Origin: Orobanche coerulescens
Taxonomy: Eukaryota > Streptophyta > Magnoliopsida > Lamiales > Orobanchaceae
Assembly (NCBI GenBank): GCA_033398695.1
Contig: CM065815.1
Location: 103,568,501 to 103,632,500, forward strand
DNA length: 64,000 nt
Direction: 5' to 3'
Shown here piece after piece: positions 10,587-21,952 of this stretch. Under the pieces are notes generated by a model, which was given only the letters and a program-made list of their open reading frames with translations, ran no database searches and was not told where the DNA came from. A program made the translations under genes and the position numbers. Positions within the stretch are counted from its first letter, which is position 1; each line of letters begins with the position of its first letter.

Positions 10587-12946
10587 TGTAATACCCGGTT
10601 GTAATTCAGTCATTATCATTCAGTAATTTCATTCGGTGATTGTCACTCAGTGGATTTTCACTCATTTATAATCATTCATCAATCATGTTCATTCACCGTG
10701 TTCACCGTTCGGAAAAACTTCGAGTTGTGTATCGTTATTGTTCATTGTTTCAACTTTCCTCATTTGTGTTCGACTTTGTTAGATCTCCATTAATTTTTGG
10801 TAACTCCAAAAATTCTAAATCTTTGCAATATTATAGAGCATCGAGTTATCTTTCCAATGGTTCAAACGGTGAGTCAATCGGAGTCCGGACGAGAGAGTTA
10901 TGGTCGTTTTAGCTCACCCGCTCATTTTTCAGTTATTGGCCGAACACTGCCGACCGAACTCGGCCATGTCGTCCGACACGGCCCGTGCTGTACTCGTCCG
11001 GAAATGCCGAAGTCTCTGCCCACAGGACTCGACCGTGTCGTCTGGCACGGCCGAGTCGAACTCTTCCGGATAAGCCAGAACCGACTGCCCAGACGCCCGA
11101 CCGTGTTCCAGGACACGGTCGAGTCAATGCCGAGTCGCTGTCGGACAGGTCACTATCGGAAGGCCCTTCGCGCCGCGACCGTCTCAAGTAGGACACGGTC
11201 GAGTCCCTGCCGGCCAGTTGCGCGCCGCGACCGTGCCGATCGGCACGGTCCGTGTCCGACAGGGCAGTTAACCCCTATAAATTCGTTTTTTGAGCATTTC
11301 AGCCCATTCCTTCCATTTCTTCCACCTTCATACGAGAGAGAGAGGCTTGAGGGAGAAAATTCTCTTCACCTATCACTTGAGTGTGGTTTTTAATCATTTT
11401 CATTCGGTTGTGAAGCTTGGATACTCGATTAAACTCGTGTTCTTCGGATCGAAGTGGTTGGATCTTCAAGAGGTAATTTCTTCAACACCTTGGATTTCGA
11501 TTCTATGTTGAGATATGATGTTTTGAACGTTATAATCATGTTATTTTATGAAGGGATATATATATATGATTATGAGTTTGTATAAGGATCCATTGGATTA
11601 TTGAGGGATTATTCAAGAACACTTTGATTATCGAGTTGAAATTGGGGGTTTTCGATTAATTGTCGTTATAATCACGTTTTCGGATATTCATTTCGGATTA
11701 TTGATCATTTGGAAGATGTTTATTGGTTTGAAACACCTCTTGGGGGATTTGATAGTGGCTCATTGAGATTTGATTGTAAACAATCGGAGTTTGGCCACAA
11801 CGTATTCGATATAATGCCCCAATGAACTTAGTTTAATCGTATCGACGTTTTGAGTTCGTTATATTCGTGTTTGATTCGTATATTGAATGGGTTGTTGGAT
11901 ATTGTATAATTCAAGGTTGTTCGAGCGACCGATATCTCAATTAGGACATTGTTCGTGGAAGGATAATTGTCACCGGTATTGTGTAAGTTGATTCTTACTC
12001 GGTTAAAAGGATACTCATTTCCTTTTGTTGTTGTTCATTCATAATCGTAACTCATTCATCATTGTGTTAACCATATTAAAACTCGTCATTGTCAATTAAT
12101 CACTTCAGTCACAAGGAACGACGGTTCCAATCTTTTCGTTGAGCTATCATTCATTTCACTATCATTTTATCTCGGTGAGTCATTATTCGTTTCCGATGTC
12201 ACTTTTGTTATATCGTGGCATTCCGGGTCATACTGGCGTGCCGGTTGGTATGTGTAGGATTTTCATGTCGGGCACAATTATGTCGTGTGTTGGTTGTTGG
12301 CCTCACATTGGGTGTGCACACGAGTCGATTGCTTCGTGAGACTGATTAGGCACAAGACCACGCGTGTATTCGATTGATACTCGTTGGTGGCTTGTGCACG
12401 GACACATTTCCATCCCGGGCGTAGTGTGGCGCCACCCTTTGAGCCGTACTGTTAGTTGATTCATATAGCATGTTTGATTGCGTATGTTTCGACATGATAT
12501 TTCATAACTTTAGATATAATCATGATTGTGTATTTTCAACCCTTGAGGATTGTTGTTCTTTGTAATCGACCCGTTTGGGGATTTTGTTTTTCAGGTCTTG
12601 GCAAGGCAAAAGTACGGGGAGAACACGCTGACGTCGAGGAGTCCCAGTGATACTAGTAGGGGCCCCCGATCTTTCAGTTATTCATGTTATTGTCCTTTAT
12701 TTTCCGCTGCAGACTTTCATTTGAATACTCCGTTTCATTCAGTGTTGTGTATTTTATCTTCATATAAAATACACTAGTATTCAGTATTGTCTGGTGTGTT
12801 GTAACTAAACTCCTCATCGGAGTAATTATTGTTGTAATGTAGTTCGGTACTACATTTATCTTGTGTAATTCATTCATTTTCATTTGCACGGTGGGTCCCA
12901 TTGGGGATCTACGACCGTAATATCCGCCTAGTTTGGGGTGTTACGA
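10587..12946 (+). repeat. 5' LTR of Gypsy element G
   Basis: Starts TGTAATACCCGGTTG and ends GGTGTTACGA (the last bases decayed from the TTACA end seen in relatives). It is about 2.36 kb. The first 300 bases contain many CATTCA/CATTCG simple motifs. At 10960-11262 there is a block of CGGCACGG/GACACGGTC palindromes immediately before a TATA box at 11276. The final ~60 bases are alignable with the LTR ends of H and D. Confidence 0.85.
10960..11281 (+). promoter_or_regulatory. Palindrome array and TATA box in the LTR of G
   Basis: A GC-rich block carries repeated palindromes around CCGTG/CACGG: a perfect 20-bp one, ACCGTGCCGATCGGCACGGT, at 11230-11249; ACCGTGTTCCAGGACACGGT at 11100-11119; and GGCCATGTCGTCCGACACGGCC-like and GACCGTGTCGTCTGGCACGG-like imperfect ones at about 10964 and 11030. 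The array ends about 25 bp before TATAAA (11276-11281). The position suggests an enhancer or binding-site array in U3; that is inference. Confidence 0.6.
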
Positions 12947-12948
12947 GT

Positions 12949-12960
12949 TGGTATCGGAGC
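12949..12960 (+). other. Primer binding site of element G
   Basis: TGGTATCGGAGC lies three to four bases after the LTR end (GTT precedes it), a common variant of the initiator Met-tRNA primer site in plant Gypsy elements. The same variant is used by elements E and A2. Confidence 0.8.
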
Positions 12961-13443
12961 GTGGTTTTGAATACTACCTTCCGAGTCATGTATCATTTGA
13001 AATCATCGTCATCGGACTAGTATCATTGGACTTTCGCGTCACGTGTGACTGTGCGATGCCGAGCCAATCAGACCAAAGAAGCTGTAAGACTTCTAACGCC
13101 ATGGTATAATTTAAGCAATTATCATTCATTCATAATTCATCAATTAACAATCCTCAAACATCATCATTCATTGTGATTAGGACGATCATGTTAACTCATT
13201 AATCACTTAATCCATTTCATTACTCGATTAATAATCGTGACGATCATGTTAACTCATTAATTACTCAATTCATTTCATTACTCGATTGTCAACTGGATGA
13301 TCATATTATCAATCTTGTTAAGTTATTCAAGATAATCATTTTAAGAATTTCATCGATAATCATATAACTTGATAAATCATTCATATAATCACTAAGTTAG
13401 AGCATGTATACTCATTTTCATCATCTCATGACATAATCATAAC
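12961..13443 (+). other. Leader of element G
   Basis: Non-coding and AT-rich, with many TTCATT/AATCAT words. A direct duplication with period about 57 bp (13182-13295) begins with GACGATCATGTTAACTCAT in both copies. No gene is visible before the gag remnant. Confidence 0.65.
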
Positions 13444-14510
13444 GTGCTAATCATGCGGAAATATAATCATTATGCGACCTTCCTACTTGAGATGGAGAGA
13501 GGCGTCGAGGATGCACGGAGAGAGGCAGTGCGGACCGAAACCCGAGAAATAATCACTCGCTGCCGGGAAATCGTGCCCAGGACTCGGCTCGATCAGAAGA
13601 TGTTCGGGTTGATCCACTCACTTTTATGCAGGCCATGATGACCCATGTGCAGTTGCTCAATCATCATTGCGCCACTCTAACCGGATTAATCGAGAGAACT
13701 CTCCCGTATGAGCCAGCTGCTAAGGAAAGTGCTGAACAACAACCTTCATTTGTCAGCAAGAAATCAACGAAGCGTAATCAATCCGAAGGCGGTCAGTCAA
13801 CCTTCAAGAAGCCTCGTGTGAGTCCTATCGTTTCTTAGCGACCTTCTACGGCGCATAATCGTGCGGGATCTCATTCCCGAGCGGCCAGTTCGGCCATCAC
13901 TTGTTTCAATTGTGGAACGCCGGGTCATTTCAGCACTGAGTGTCTGAAACCGTCTATCACGTGCTATAATTGTGGGAATTTTGGGCATAAGGCCCGTTTT
14001 TGCCGAAAGGACTCCAAGTCGGCTCCGGCGACATCTCAGGCCCCGAAGCAACCAGCGTTTCAGAATCAGATTGCTTTGTCATCGTCGTTTAAGGCAATGG
14101 AAGCAAATAGAGTTGGAGCTCGTATTTATCAGACGGGAGCGTCCGGTTCGGGGGCCGGCAAGTCCCAGATTCATATGATGAGGAGGATCGATGAACCGGT
14201 GGCCCGAATGATTTCAGATATACTCGTAATTTTATTTCAACTTGTGTGTACCTTTTGATGCTGGTACACCGCATTCTTTCATTTTCAAATCATGCTTGAA
14301 TAGACTTATTTCGGGATAGTTCTATTGCTTGTGGACCTCATACCATCGGTCTACCTGACGATGGAAGAATTTTCGGAATCATACCGAATTAAGCTTAATG
14401 ACCGCGATTGGTTGATGGATCTAATCGTGGTGAACTTATCTTAGGACGATGTAATTTTCGGTATTAGTTGGTTTGATCGTCTTGATACTATCCTCAGTAT
14501 TTGTTAGCGT
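13444..14510 (+). pseudogene. gag and protease remnant of element G
   Basis: Gag remnants run through frame shifts from 13444 to about 14200. Two CCHC zinc knuckles are intact in sequence: CFNCGTPGHFSTEC (13902-13943) and CYNCGNFGHKARFC (13962-14003). A protease remnant follows at about 14210-14480: a degenerate active-site motif (DAGTPHSF, with the usual Asp-Ser/Thr-Gly changed) and DVIFGISWF, the counterpart of the DVILGMDWL block. Frames change around 13640 and 13840 and stops occur, for example at 13838 and 14258, so no protein can be made. After about 14640 the pol sequence is replaced by a minisatellite. Confidence 0.75.
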
Positions 14511-14652
14511 TTGGTCGCTATCTTTCCGTCGTTGGTTGTCGAATGTGTGCTTCAGGGAAGTAATCCCCGTTGTTCCAGAAGAAGTATTATTATGACGAAA
14601 GCAGAGAAATTCCACAATCGAACTATTCAATCATTCATTGTATCATTCTAAT

Positions 14653-15110
14653 CGATTGGCCTTTCTAAGGCAATCGAGTTATTCAATAATTCCTTGTATC
14701 ATTTCCATCGATTGGCTTTTTTTAAGACAATCGAGTCATTCAATCATTCATTATATCATTTTCATCGATTGGCCTTTCTAAGGCAATCGAGTTATTCAAT
14801 CGTTCATTGTATCATTTTCATCGATTGGCCTTTCTAGGGCAATCGAGTTATTCAATCATTCATTGCATCATTTCCATCGATTGGCCTTTCTAAGACAATC
14901 GAGTCATTCAATCATTCATTGTATCATTTTCATCGATTAGCCTTTCAAAGGTAATCGAGTTATTCAAACATTCATTGTAACATCTTCTTCGATTGGCCTT
15001 TCTAAGGCAATCGAGTTGTTCAATCATTATTGGTATCTCTTATTATCGATTGACCATTCTAGGGCAATCGAAGTGTTCAATCATTCATGGTATCATTGTC
15101 ATCGATTGAC
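14653..15110 (+). repeat. 56-bp hairpin minisatellite inside the pol of element G
   Basis: About eight units with starts at 14653, 14709, 14766, 14822, 14878, 14934, 14990 and 15047, plus a partial ninth at 15103; the period is 56-57 bp. Each unit begins CGATTGGCCTTTCTAAGGC followed by AATCG, which folds as a hairpin (CGATTG.CCTT against AAGGCAATCG), and continues with TTATTCAATCATTCATTGTATCATTTTCAT. Units differ by a few substitutions. The array stops directly at 15111, where reverse transcriptase sequence (DVFPDELSG) begins. It replaces the protease-to-RT connecting region found in elements C and E. Confidence 0.92.
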
Positions 15111-17515
15111 GATGTATTTCCAGACGAGTTATCTGGTTGCCTTCACATAGAGTAGGGGAATTCAGGAGTGAGTTGGAGCAGCACGTCCCTTTATCGAAGG
15201 CACCGTATCGGATGGCCCCGACCAGAATGCAGGAGTTGAAGATTCAACTTGAGGAGTAGTTCGAGAAAGGTTATCTCCGACCGATTGCGTCCCCGTGAGG
15301 AGCACCAGTGTGATCTGTCAAGGAGAAGGATGGCTCGTCTCGTGTGTGTATTAATTACCAGGAGTTGAACAGGGTGATGATCAAGAGTAGTATCCCTTAC
15401 CCCGTATTGATGATCTTTTAGATCAACTTCAGGGAGCCTCAGTGTTTTCCAGGATTGACTTAAGATCTGGATATCACCAGTTGCGGAGTTGAGAGTCGGA
15501 TATCGCGAGGACAGCATTTCGTACACGCTATGGTCATTATGAGTTCGTAGTTATGCCGTTCGGGCTATCTATTGCACCTGCGGTATTCATGGAGTTAATG
15601 AATTGGGTTTTCATCGACTTTTTGGATCAGTTTGTTGTTGTCTTCATCGACGACATTTTGATTTATTCTCGTAGCCGAGAGGAACACGAGGTTCATCTTC
15701 ATCAGGTTCTCGACGTGTTGAGACGAGAGCAACTTTATGGAAAGTATTCCAAATGTGAGTTCTGGAGGTCCGAAGTGACTTTCTCGGGCATGTAATTTCA
15801 TCTGACAGAGTTCGTGTCGACCCTCAGAAGACGGAGACTATCCGAGATTGGCAACCTCCGAAAGATATTAAGTAAATCCGATGTTTCCTCGGATTAGCTG
15901 GTTAATTATCCAACCCACGGCCGGAGCTAGCAACCGTGGTTTTCGCGTTGGAAATTTGGCGTCGTTACCTTTATGGCATCACCTGTCAGATCTTCACCAA
16001 TCACAAGAGTTGAAGTATATATTTACTCACAAGGAGTTAAATATGCGACAGAGGCGGTGGTTGGAATTAATCAAAGATTATGATATCGAGATCCTTTACC
16101 ACCCGGGGAAGGCGAACGTTGTCGCCGACGCCTTGAGTCGTAAGTCCGTTCAGGAGCAGATGCTTGCTCGTTTAACAATTCAGAAGGAGCTCCAACAGGA
16201 ATTCCTTAGACCCGAGATCGAGGTCTGGCTTCAGCGAATTCAGGGACAGCTTTGTATGTTAGAGATTTCATCATCTCTTGAGGATGCAATCAGGGAGAAT
16301 CCGGGTTCAGACCCAGCATTGTTGCGCATTCGTGAGGATGTGGCTCAGGGGAAAGCCCCTGGATTCGTGATCCACGAGGATGGACTTTTGAGATTTAAGA
16401 ATCGGATGTGTGTACCGGCGAATGATGAGTTGAAAAACTCTATTTTGAGAGAAGCTCATGCTACCCCTCATTCTGTTCATCCGGGGTCCAGCAAGATGTA
16501 CAAGGACTTGAAACAAAATTACTGGTGGAGTAATATGAAGCGAGAAGTCGCAGAATTTGTTTCGAGACGCTTAACCTATCAACAAGTTAAGATTGAACAT
16601 CAGCGACCGGCGGGTATGATGAAACCTCTCCCTATTCCGGAGTGGAAGTGGGAAGACATTTCTATGGATTTCATCACGAGTTTGCCGGCGAGTTGTCGTG
16701 GCATGAATGCGATCTGGGTGATTGTGGACCGCTTAACTAAATCAGCTCATTTCCTTGAGATCAAGGATACGTGGGGTCCCGAGAGACTTGCCCAGTTATT
16801 CATCAAAGAGATAGTGAGACTGCATGGTACTCCTAAAAGTATCGTTTCCGATCGTGACGGACGGTTTGTGTCTCATTTTTGGAAATCAGTTCATCGTGCT
16901 ATGGGAACTCAGCTTAATCTCAGTACTGCCTTTCATCCTCAGTCCGACGGACAATCAGAGAGAACTATTCAGACTTTAGAGGACATGTTGAGGGCATGCG
17001 TCCTCGATTGGAAGGACGATTGGGAAGCCCAACTACCACTGATCGAGTTCACGTATAATAATAGTTGACATGCCTCCATTAAGATGGCACCTTACGAGGC
17101 CTTGTACGGTCGTCGTTGTCGATCTCCTTTGTGTTGGGATGACTTGTCAGAATCAATCGGCACCGAGCCCGATATGCTTATAGCCGCCCGGGAGAAGGTA
17201 GCTTTGATCAAGAGTCGTATGTTGGCATTTCGAGTCGGCGTAAATCATATGCGATAATCGTCGTCGACCACTAGAGTTCGAGACGGGTGACCACGTTTTG
17301 GTCAAGATATCCCCGAGTCGAGGTATTTTCCATTTCGGAAAACGGGGGAAGTTGAGTCCGAGATTCATTGGACCGTTTGAAATTTTGGATCGAGTAGGCG
17401 AGTTAGCTTATCGATTGGCTTTGCCTCCGGAATTGAGCCGAATTCATAACGTGTTTCACGTCTCTCAGTTGCGGAAGTATGTTGCCGACCCGAGTCAGAT
17501 GTTTGATTTTAGTTA
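15111..17515 (+). pseudogene. pol remnant of element G (RT, partial RNase H, integrase)
   Basis: Reverse transcriptase starts at DVFPDELSG (15111) and includes APYRMAPTRMQELK, a stop-ridden middle, and the FIDD active-site box at 15643-15654 inside MPFG…YSRSREEH. At about 15890 the frame jumps from the [15 protein letters not shown] end of RT to LATVVFALE, so most of RNase H is deleted. The end of RNase H ([19 protein letters not shown]) is intact. The integrase zinc finger keeps its His pair (HSVHPGSSKM) but its Cys pair reads RLTYQQ, both lost. The core keeps DFITSL, VSDRDGRF and DGQSERTIQ. A stop (TGG to TGA) follows TYNNS at 17066. The [20 protein letters not shown] region is open to about 17515, where pol joins the LTR remnant; no chromodomain remains. 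Confidence 0.85.
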
Positions 17516-17517
17516 TC

Positions 17518-17585
17518 AGCCTGGTAGATCCTCGAGGAGAGGGTCTACGACGTGTAATATCCCTGAGCGGATTGGGGGTGTTACA
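17518..17585 (+). repeat. Remnant of the 3' LTR of element G
   Basis: CAGCCTGGTAGATCC…GGGGGTGTTACA, alignable to the last 70 bases of LTR H (687-757) and, in reverse complement, to the start of the D LTRs. It is all that remains of the 3' LTR. An open frame (17298-17654) reads through it, but that is chance. Confidence 0.75.
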
Positions 17586-18197
17586 CAATTGATCGCGTAT
17601 GACGTTCTAAGGAGTTGGAAGATCAATGAAGACCAATTATACCCTTTATATTGACCTTTGTGGTTTTCATGTTGTGTCATGAAATCACGCTAGGATTATG
17701 GTCATGTTATATACGGTCCTATGTTTATTATGTCATGTGATGCTATGTATGTTTAAATTTATGCATGTAAGGGATGCAATGTATGTTTAGATGTATGTTA
17801 ACCAACATAGACATGCTACATAGGATAAAACCCCCCGTTAAAAAAATTTCTAATGTCGTTCAATTAAAACACATATCAAGACTTCGATCATCTTGAGCAG
17901 GTCATGCCAAAGTTGGGTGCTCGGATTGTCTTAGTAAGGTAGGATGGGTATGGTGATACCTATGTATTTTAATATAAATAAGAATTCAAAATAGTTTTGA
18001 ACCTTAAGGCATAAGATGGGATTATAACATGCTTGGGCATAAGATGCCAAATCGCATAAGTATAATCTAAGAGTTGCATATGATGTACTAAACTTACAGA
18101 TGTTATAAAATTGAGGGTATTTCGTTTTAGTGGGAGTATTTTCGAGAAATAAAAATGTGACTAAATACTTTGCATATTAAATTTTGTAGATAATAGA
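17586..18197 (+). other. Leader of Copia B, right part
   Basis: Resumes Copia B after element G. Features are AT-rich sequence with ATGTATGTT words and a segment AAAACCCCCCGTTAAAAAAA near 17828, up to the gag start at 18198. No coding signal. Confidence 0.65.
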
Positions 18198-19060
18198 ATG
18201 GCACCCAACAACACATCCACCATTTCCCTACGATCCGTCCTTGAGAAGGATAAGCTCAAAGAAAATGGCAGCAACTATCTGGAATGGATCCGAAGCTCGA
18301 TAATAGTTCTCAAGCAAGAAAGAAAGCTGTACATTCTTGAGGAAGAAACTCCCGATGTGCCTGCTGAAAATGCTAACAAAGAAACAAACGACAAATGGAA
18401 GAAACATTGTGATGATTCTATTCATGTCAGTTGTCTTATATTTGCCACTATTTGTTGTGAACTTCAGAAGAATCTGGAAGAAATGGAAGCCTATGATCTT
18501 AATGCACACCTTAGGGAAACTTTCTCAAAGCACGCTAGGCAAGAGAGTTATGAGACCTTTCAAGCCTTGTATGTTTGCGAGATAGTTGAGGGGACATCTG
18601 TCAGTGCTCATGTACTCAAGATGAAATGATATATTGATCATCTTGATAGGCTAGGTTTTCCACTTTCTAAGGAGCACGCCACAGATGTGATCCTAAACTC
18701 ATTACCCAATAGCTTCGATCAGTTCATTATGAACTAAAATATGAATGAGTTGGAGAAGTCCATTGCTGAGACACATGGGATGCTTAAAACAGCTTAGCAG
18801 AATATTAAGAAGAAACCAAGCCACGTGATGATGGTCAGCAAAGGGAAGTCTTTCAAGAACGAAGGCAAGGGCAAAGGTAATGCAAAAGTTGCCAAAGCTA
18901 AAGACTCTACTAAGCCAGTTTTCAATGAAATAGCTCCCAAAGACGGAAATTGCTATCATTGCAATAAACTAGGACATTGTAAAAGAAATTGTAGGGTTTA
19001 CGTAGAAGAGCTAAAGCGTACCAAGGGTAGTGAGACTGCCATATGTATATTTGTTATAGA
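18198..19060 (+). pseudogene. gag of Copia element B, broken
   Basis: The ATG at 18198 opens a 143-codon frame (MAPNNTSTISLRSVLEKDKL…) that resembles the N-terminal half of plant Copia gag (DKLKENGSNYLEWIRS, …SAHVLKMK). A TGA at 18627 follows, after which the same frame continues (YIDHLDRLGFPLSKE…), with further stops at 18736 (TAA) and 18796 (TAG). A zinc knuckle CYHCNKLGHCKRNC lies at about 18952-18993. Gag would coat the RNA; the three stops make it non-functional. Confidence 0.85.
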
Positions 19061-19074
19061 GGTTAACTTATCTA

Positions 19075-21952
19075 TTTCTAACTCTTGGGTATTGGATACT
19101 GGATGTGGATCTCAAATTTGTGCATATGTCCAGGGGTTGAGAAGCAGTAGAGAACTGAAGAAAGGTGAAGTGGATCTATGAGTCGGCAATAGAGCAAGAG
19201 TTGCTGCACTAGCCGTGGGAACTTATGATCTAGTTTTTCCCAATAGGCTTTTGTTAGTTTTTGAACAATTGCTATTATGTTCCTAATATGAATATGAATT
19301 ATTTCAGTTTCTACATTAGATTGTGAATATTATAGTTTTCTTTTTAAGAATAAGATTATTCGTATTTTCTTTGATGACTTGCTTTATGGTACTGCAAAGT
19401 TATATAGTGTCCTTTACAATATTGATCTAGATGAGTCCAACACTTTGGAAGTCTATAACATCGCAACCAAGAAACCTAAGCTCAATGATTCTAATCCGAC
19501 TTACTTATGGCACTATCGACTTGGTCACATAAATGAGAAACGCATTTCTAAACTCCATGACGATGGACTTTTAGACTCTTTTGACTATGAGTCATATGGG
19601 ATATGCGAATCTTGTTTATTGGGCAAGATGACGAAGAATCCTTTCACCGGTCATGGGGAAAGGGCTAGTGATCTATTAGGCCTAGTACATACTGATGTAT
19701 GCAGACCTCTTAGCACTCATACCAGAGGCGGATACTACTTCATCACTTTTACCGATGATTTTAGCTCGTATAGATATGTTTATCTTATGAAGCATAAACA
19801 TGAATCTTATAAAATGTTCAAAATAATCCAGTGTGAAGTACAAAATCAACTTGGCAAGACAATTAAAGCCCTTCGATCGTATCGATGTGGCGAATACTTG
19901 AGATAAGAATTCGATGATCATCTTAGGAGTTGCGGAATTATTTCACAACTTACTCCTCTTGGAACAACTCAACATAATGGAGTGTCCGGGAGGAGGAACC
20001 AAACCTTATTAGATATGGTTCGATCAATGATGAGATGAACGGAGCTTCTATTATCATTTTGGGGCCTCGCCTTAGAAACAACAGCTTTCACCCTTAACCA
20101 TGTTCCATTTAATGCAGTTTAAGAAACACCATTTGAGAAATGGACTGGTAAGAGACCAAACTTGTCTCTTCTAATGATCTGGGGCTGCGAAGCGTTCATA
20201 AGATGCCAAGTTTTTGACAAACCGGCAGCCAGATATGAAAGATGTTCATTTGTGGGATATCCTAAAGAGACTAAATATACTACTTTTATAAGCCCGTAGA
20301 GAATAAAGTGTTTGTTGCTCGAAATGCTGTCTTCTTAGAAAGGGAATTTATTTCCAAAAGAGACAGTGGGAAAAAGGTAATTCTCGAGGAAACTCGAGAA
20401 CCACAAGAAGACATTTCTTCACCGATGGAAACTAAATTGGCTCAATAATCAGTTGAAGAGCCGGTTCTAAGTACACAAGTCCCTCACAAATATGATAGGG
20501 TGCGACATGAACCTGAGAGATATATGTATCTCATAACAGAGGATGATGACGCATCGCTCATAGATGATGAGCTTAGTACCTATACAGAAGCTGCTTCAGG
20601 ACCAGAGTCCGAGGAATGGCTAGAGGCCATGAAGTCAGAGATGCAGTCCATATACGATAATTAAGTTTGGAACTTGATAGATCCACCTGAGGGTGTTAAA
20701 ACCATTGGGTACAAATGGGTCTTCAAAAGAAGAAAGACATAGATGATAATCTGCAAGCCTATAAGGCTAGACTAGTGGCAAAAGGTTATAGATAGATTCA
20801 TGGTGTTGACTATGATGAGACCTTTTCGCCAGTAGTTATGCTTAAGTCAATTAGAATTTTATGGCAAACAAATGTCAAAATAGAGTTTTTAATGTACATG
20901 CACAACCTGAGGGTTTTGTTCATCCAGAAAATTCTAAAAAGGCTTGCAAGCTTCAAAGATCCATTTATGGGTTGAAGCATACTTCTTGGAGCTGGAATCT
21001 TCGTTTTGATGAAACTATCAAAGAGTTTGAGTTTATTCAAAATGAATATGAACCATTTGTATAAAAGAAGGTTAGTGGGAGCATAGTTATTTTCCTTGTC
21101 TTATATGTAGATGACATATTACTCATTGAAAATGACATACCCACCTTACAGACAGTCAAGACGTGGTTGCGAAGTTATTTCGGAATGAAAGATTTAGGAG
21201 AAGCTGCTTACCTTCCTGTGATAAAAATGTATAGAGATAGCAAAGAGAATTGTTGGTATGAGTCAAAGTACTTACATTAACAAAATATTGAAAAGGTCCA
21301 AGAGAGGACCCTTGCCAATGTAACATGGCATTCATCTGAGTACGAACATGAGTCATTGGACTCCTGCTGAGCGAGCCCGCAAGATCAAGATTCCATATGC
21401 TTCGGCCATTGGATCAATCATGTGTGCCATGATTTGTACTCGACCTGATGTATCTTTTCCCTTAGCATGACAAGTCGATACCAATCAAATCCATATGAAA
21501 GTCACTGGACAGCAGTGAAGACCATCCTAAAGTACTTAAGAAGAGCTAAAGATGCGTTCCTAATTTATGGATGTGTAGAAAATGAGTTGGCTGTAAATGG
21601 TTATGCTGATGCAAGTGTCGAAACCGATAGATACGATTTAAGATCGCGGATGGTTTCGTGTTTTGTTTAAAATGACGTGTTGTGAGTTGGAAATGTTCCA
21701 AGTAAAGCACGCTCATATATTCTGTTACTCAAGCTGAGTACCTGGTAGCATCAAATGCAGTCGAGGAGAGAATGTGGATCTTTTAGGTCCTATAAGTCTT
21801 TACTGCGACAATAATGGTGTTATTGCGCGAGCTAAAGAGTCAAGGTCCGATTAGAGATCTAAATACGTACTTAGTATATGCCAAGTAGCAATAGAAGAGA
21901 ATGTTGCTGATCCACTTACCAAGCCTCTCTCACAAGAAAAGTATATTGAGCA
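19075..21952 (+). pseudogene. pol of Copia element B (protease, integrase, RT, RNase H), broken
   Basis: The protease active-site region NSWVLDTGCGSQIC (about 19080-19121) keeps its DTG. Next come a pre-integrase zinc region (LWHYRLGHINEKRISKLH…CESCLLGK, 19508-19625) and the integrase core. The core has lost two catalytic positions: the second Asp of the usual SDRGGEY reads RSYRCGEY (about 19876), and the Glu in the NGVSERR block reads NGVSGRR (about 19985). RT is in fragments (20560-21200), with GYKWVFKRR, FVHPENSKKACKLQRSIYGLKH and an intact YVDD at 21103-21114. RNase H fragments continue to LTKPLSQEKYIEHV at 21952, where a solo LTR interrupts. Many stops and frameshifts occur. Confidence 0.85.

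Larger units (their letters stand above)
10587..17585 (+). mobile_element. Degenerate Gypsy (chromovirus-like) element G inside Copia B
   Basis: The 5' LTR (10587-12946), a primer site, remnants of gag with two zinc knuckles, protease, reverse transcriptase, part of RNase H, integrase and the integrase C-terminal GPF/Y region follow in Gypsy order. At the 3' side, pol is joined abruptly at about 17516 to a 68-bp LTR end (17518-17585, ending GGGGGTGTTACA), so nearly the whole 3' LTR is gone. No target duplication is visible (GTGTG left, CAATT right), which fits a later deletion at an end. The protein sequence is closest, by eye, to elements C and E of the Tekay/Del-like type. Confidence 0.85.

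Noticed and set aside
14653..15110. CRISPR-like array
   Set aside because: Units are directly adjacent with no unique spacers, in plant nuclear DNA inside a retrotransposon; it is a minisatellite.
17586..17654. Continuation of the element G coding frame to 17654
   Set aside because: The frame passes through the LTR remnant and into the Copia B leader; it is open by chance.
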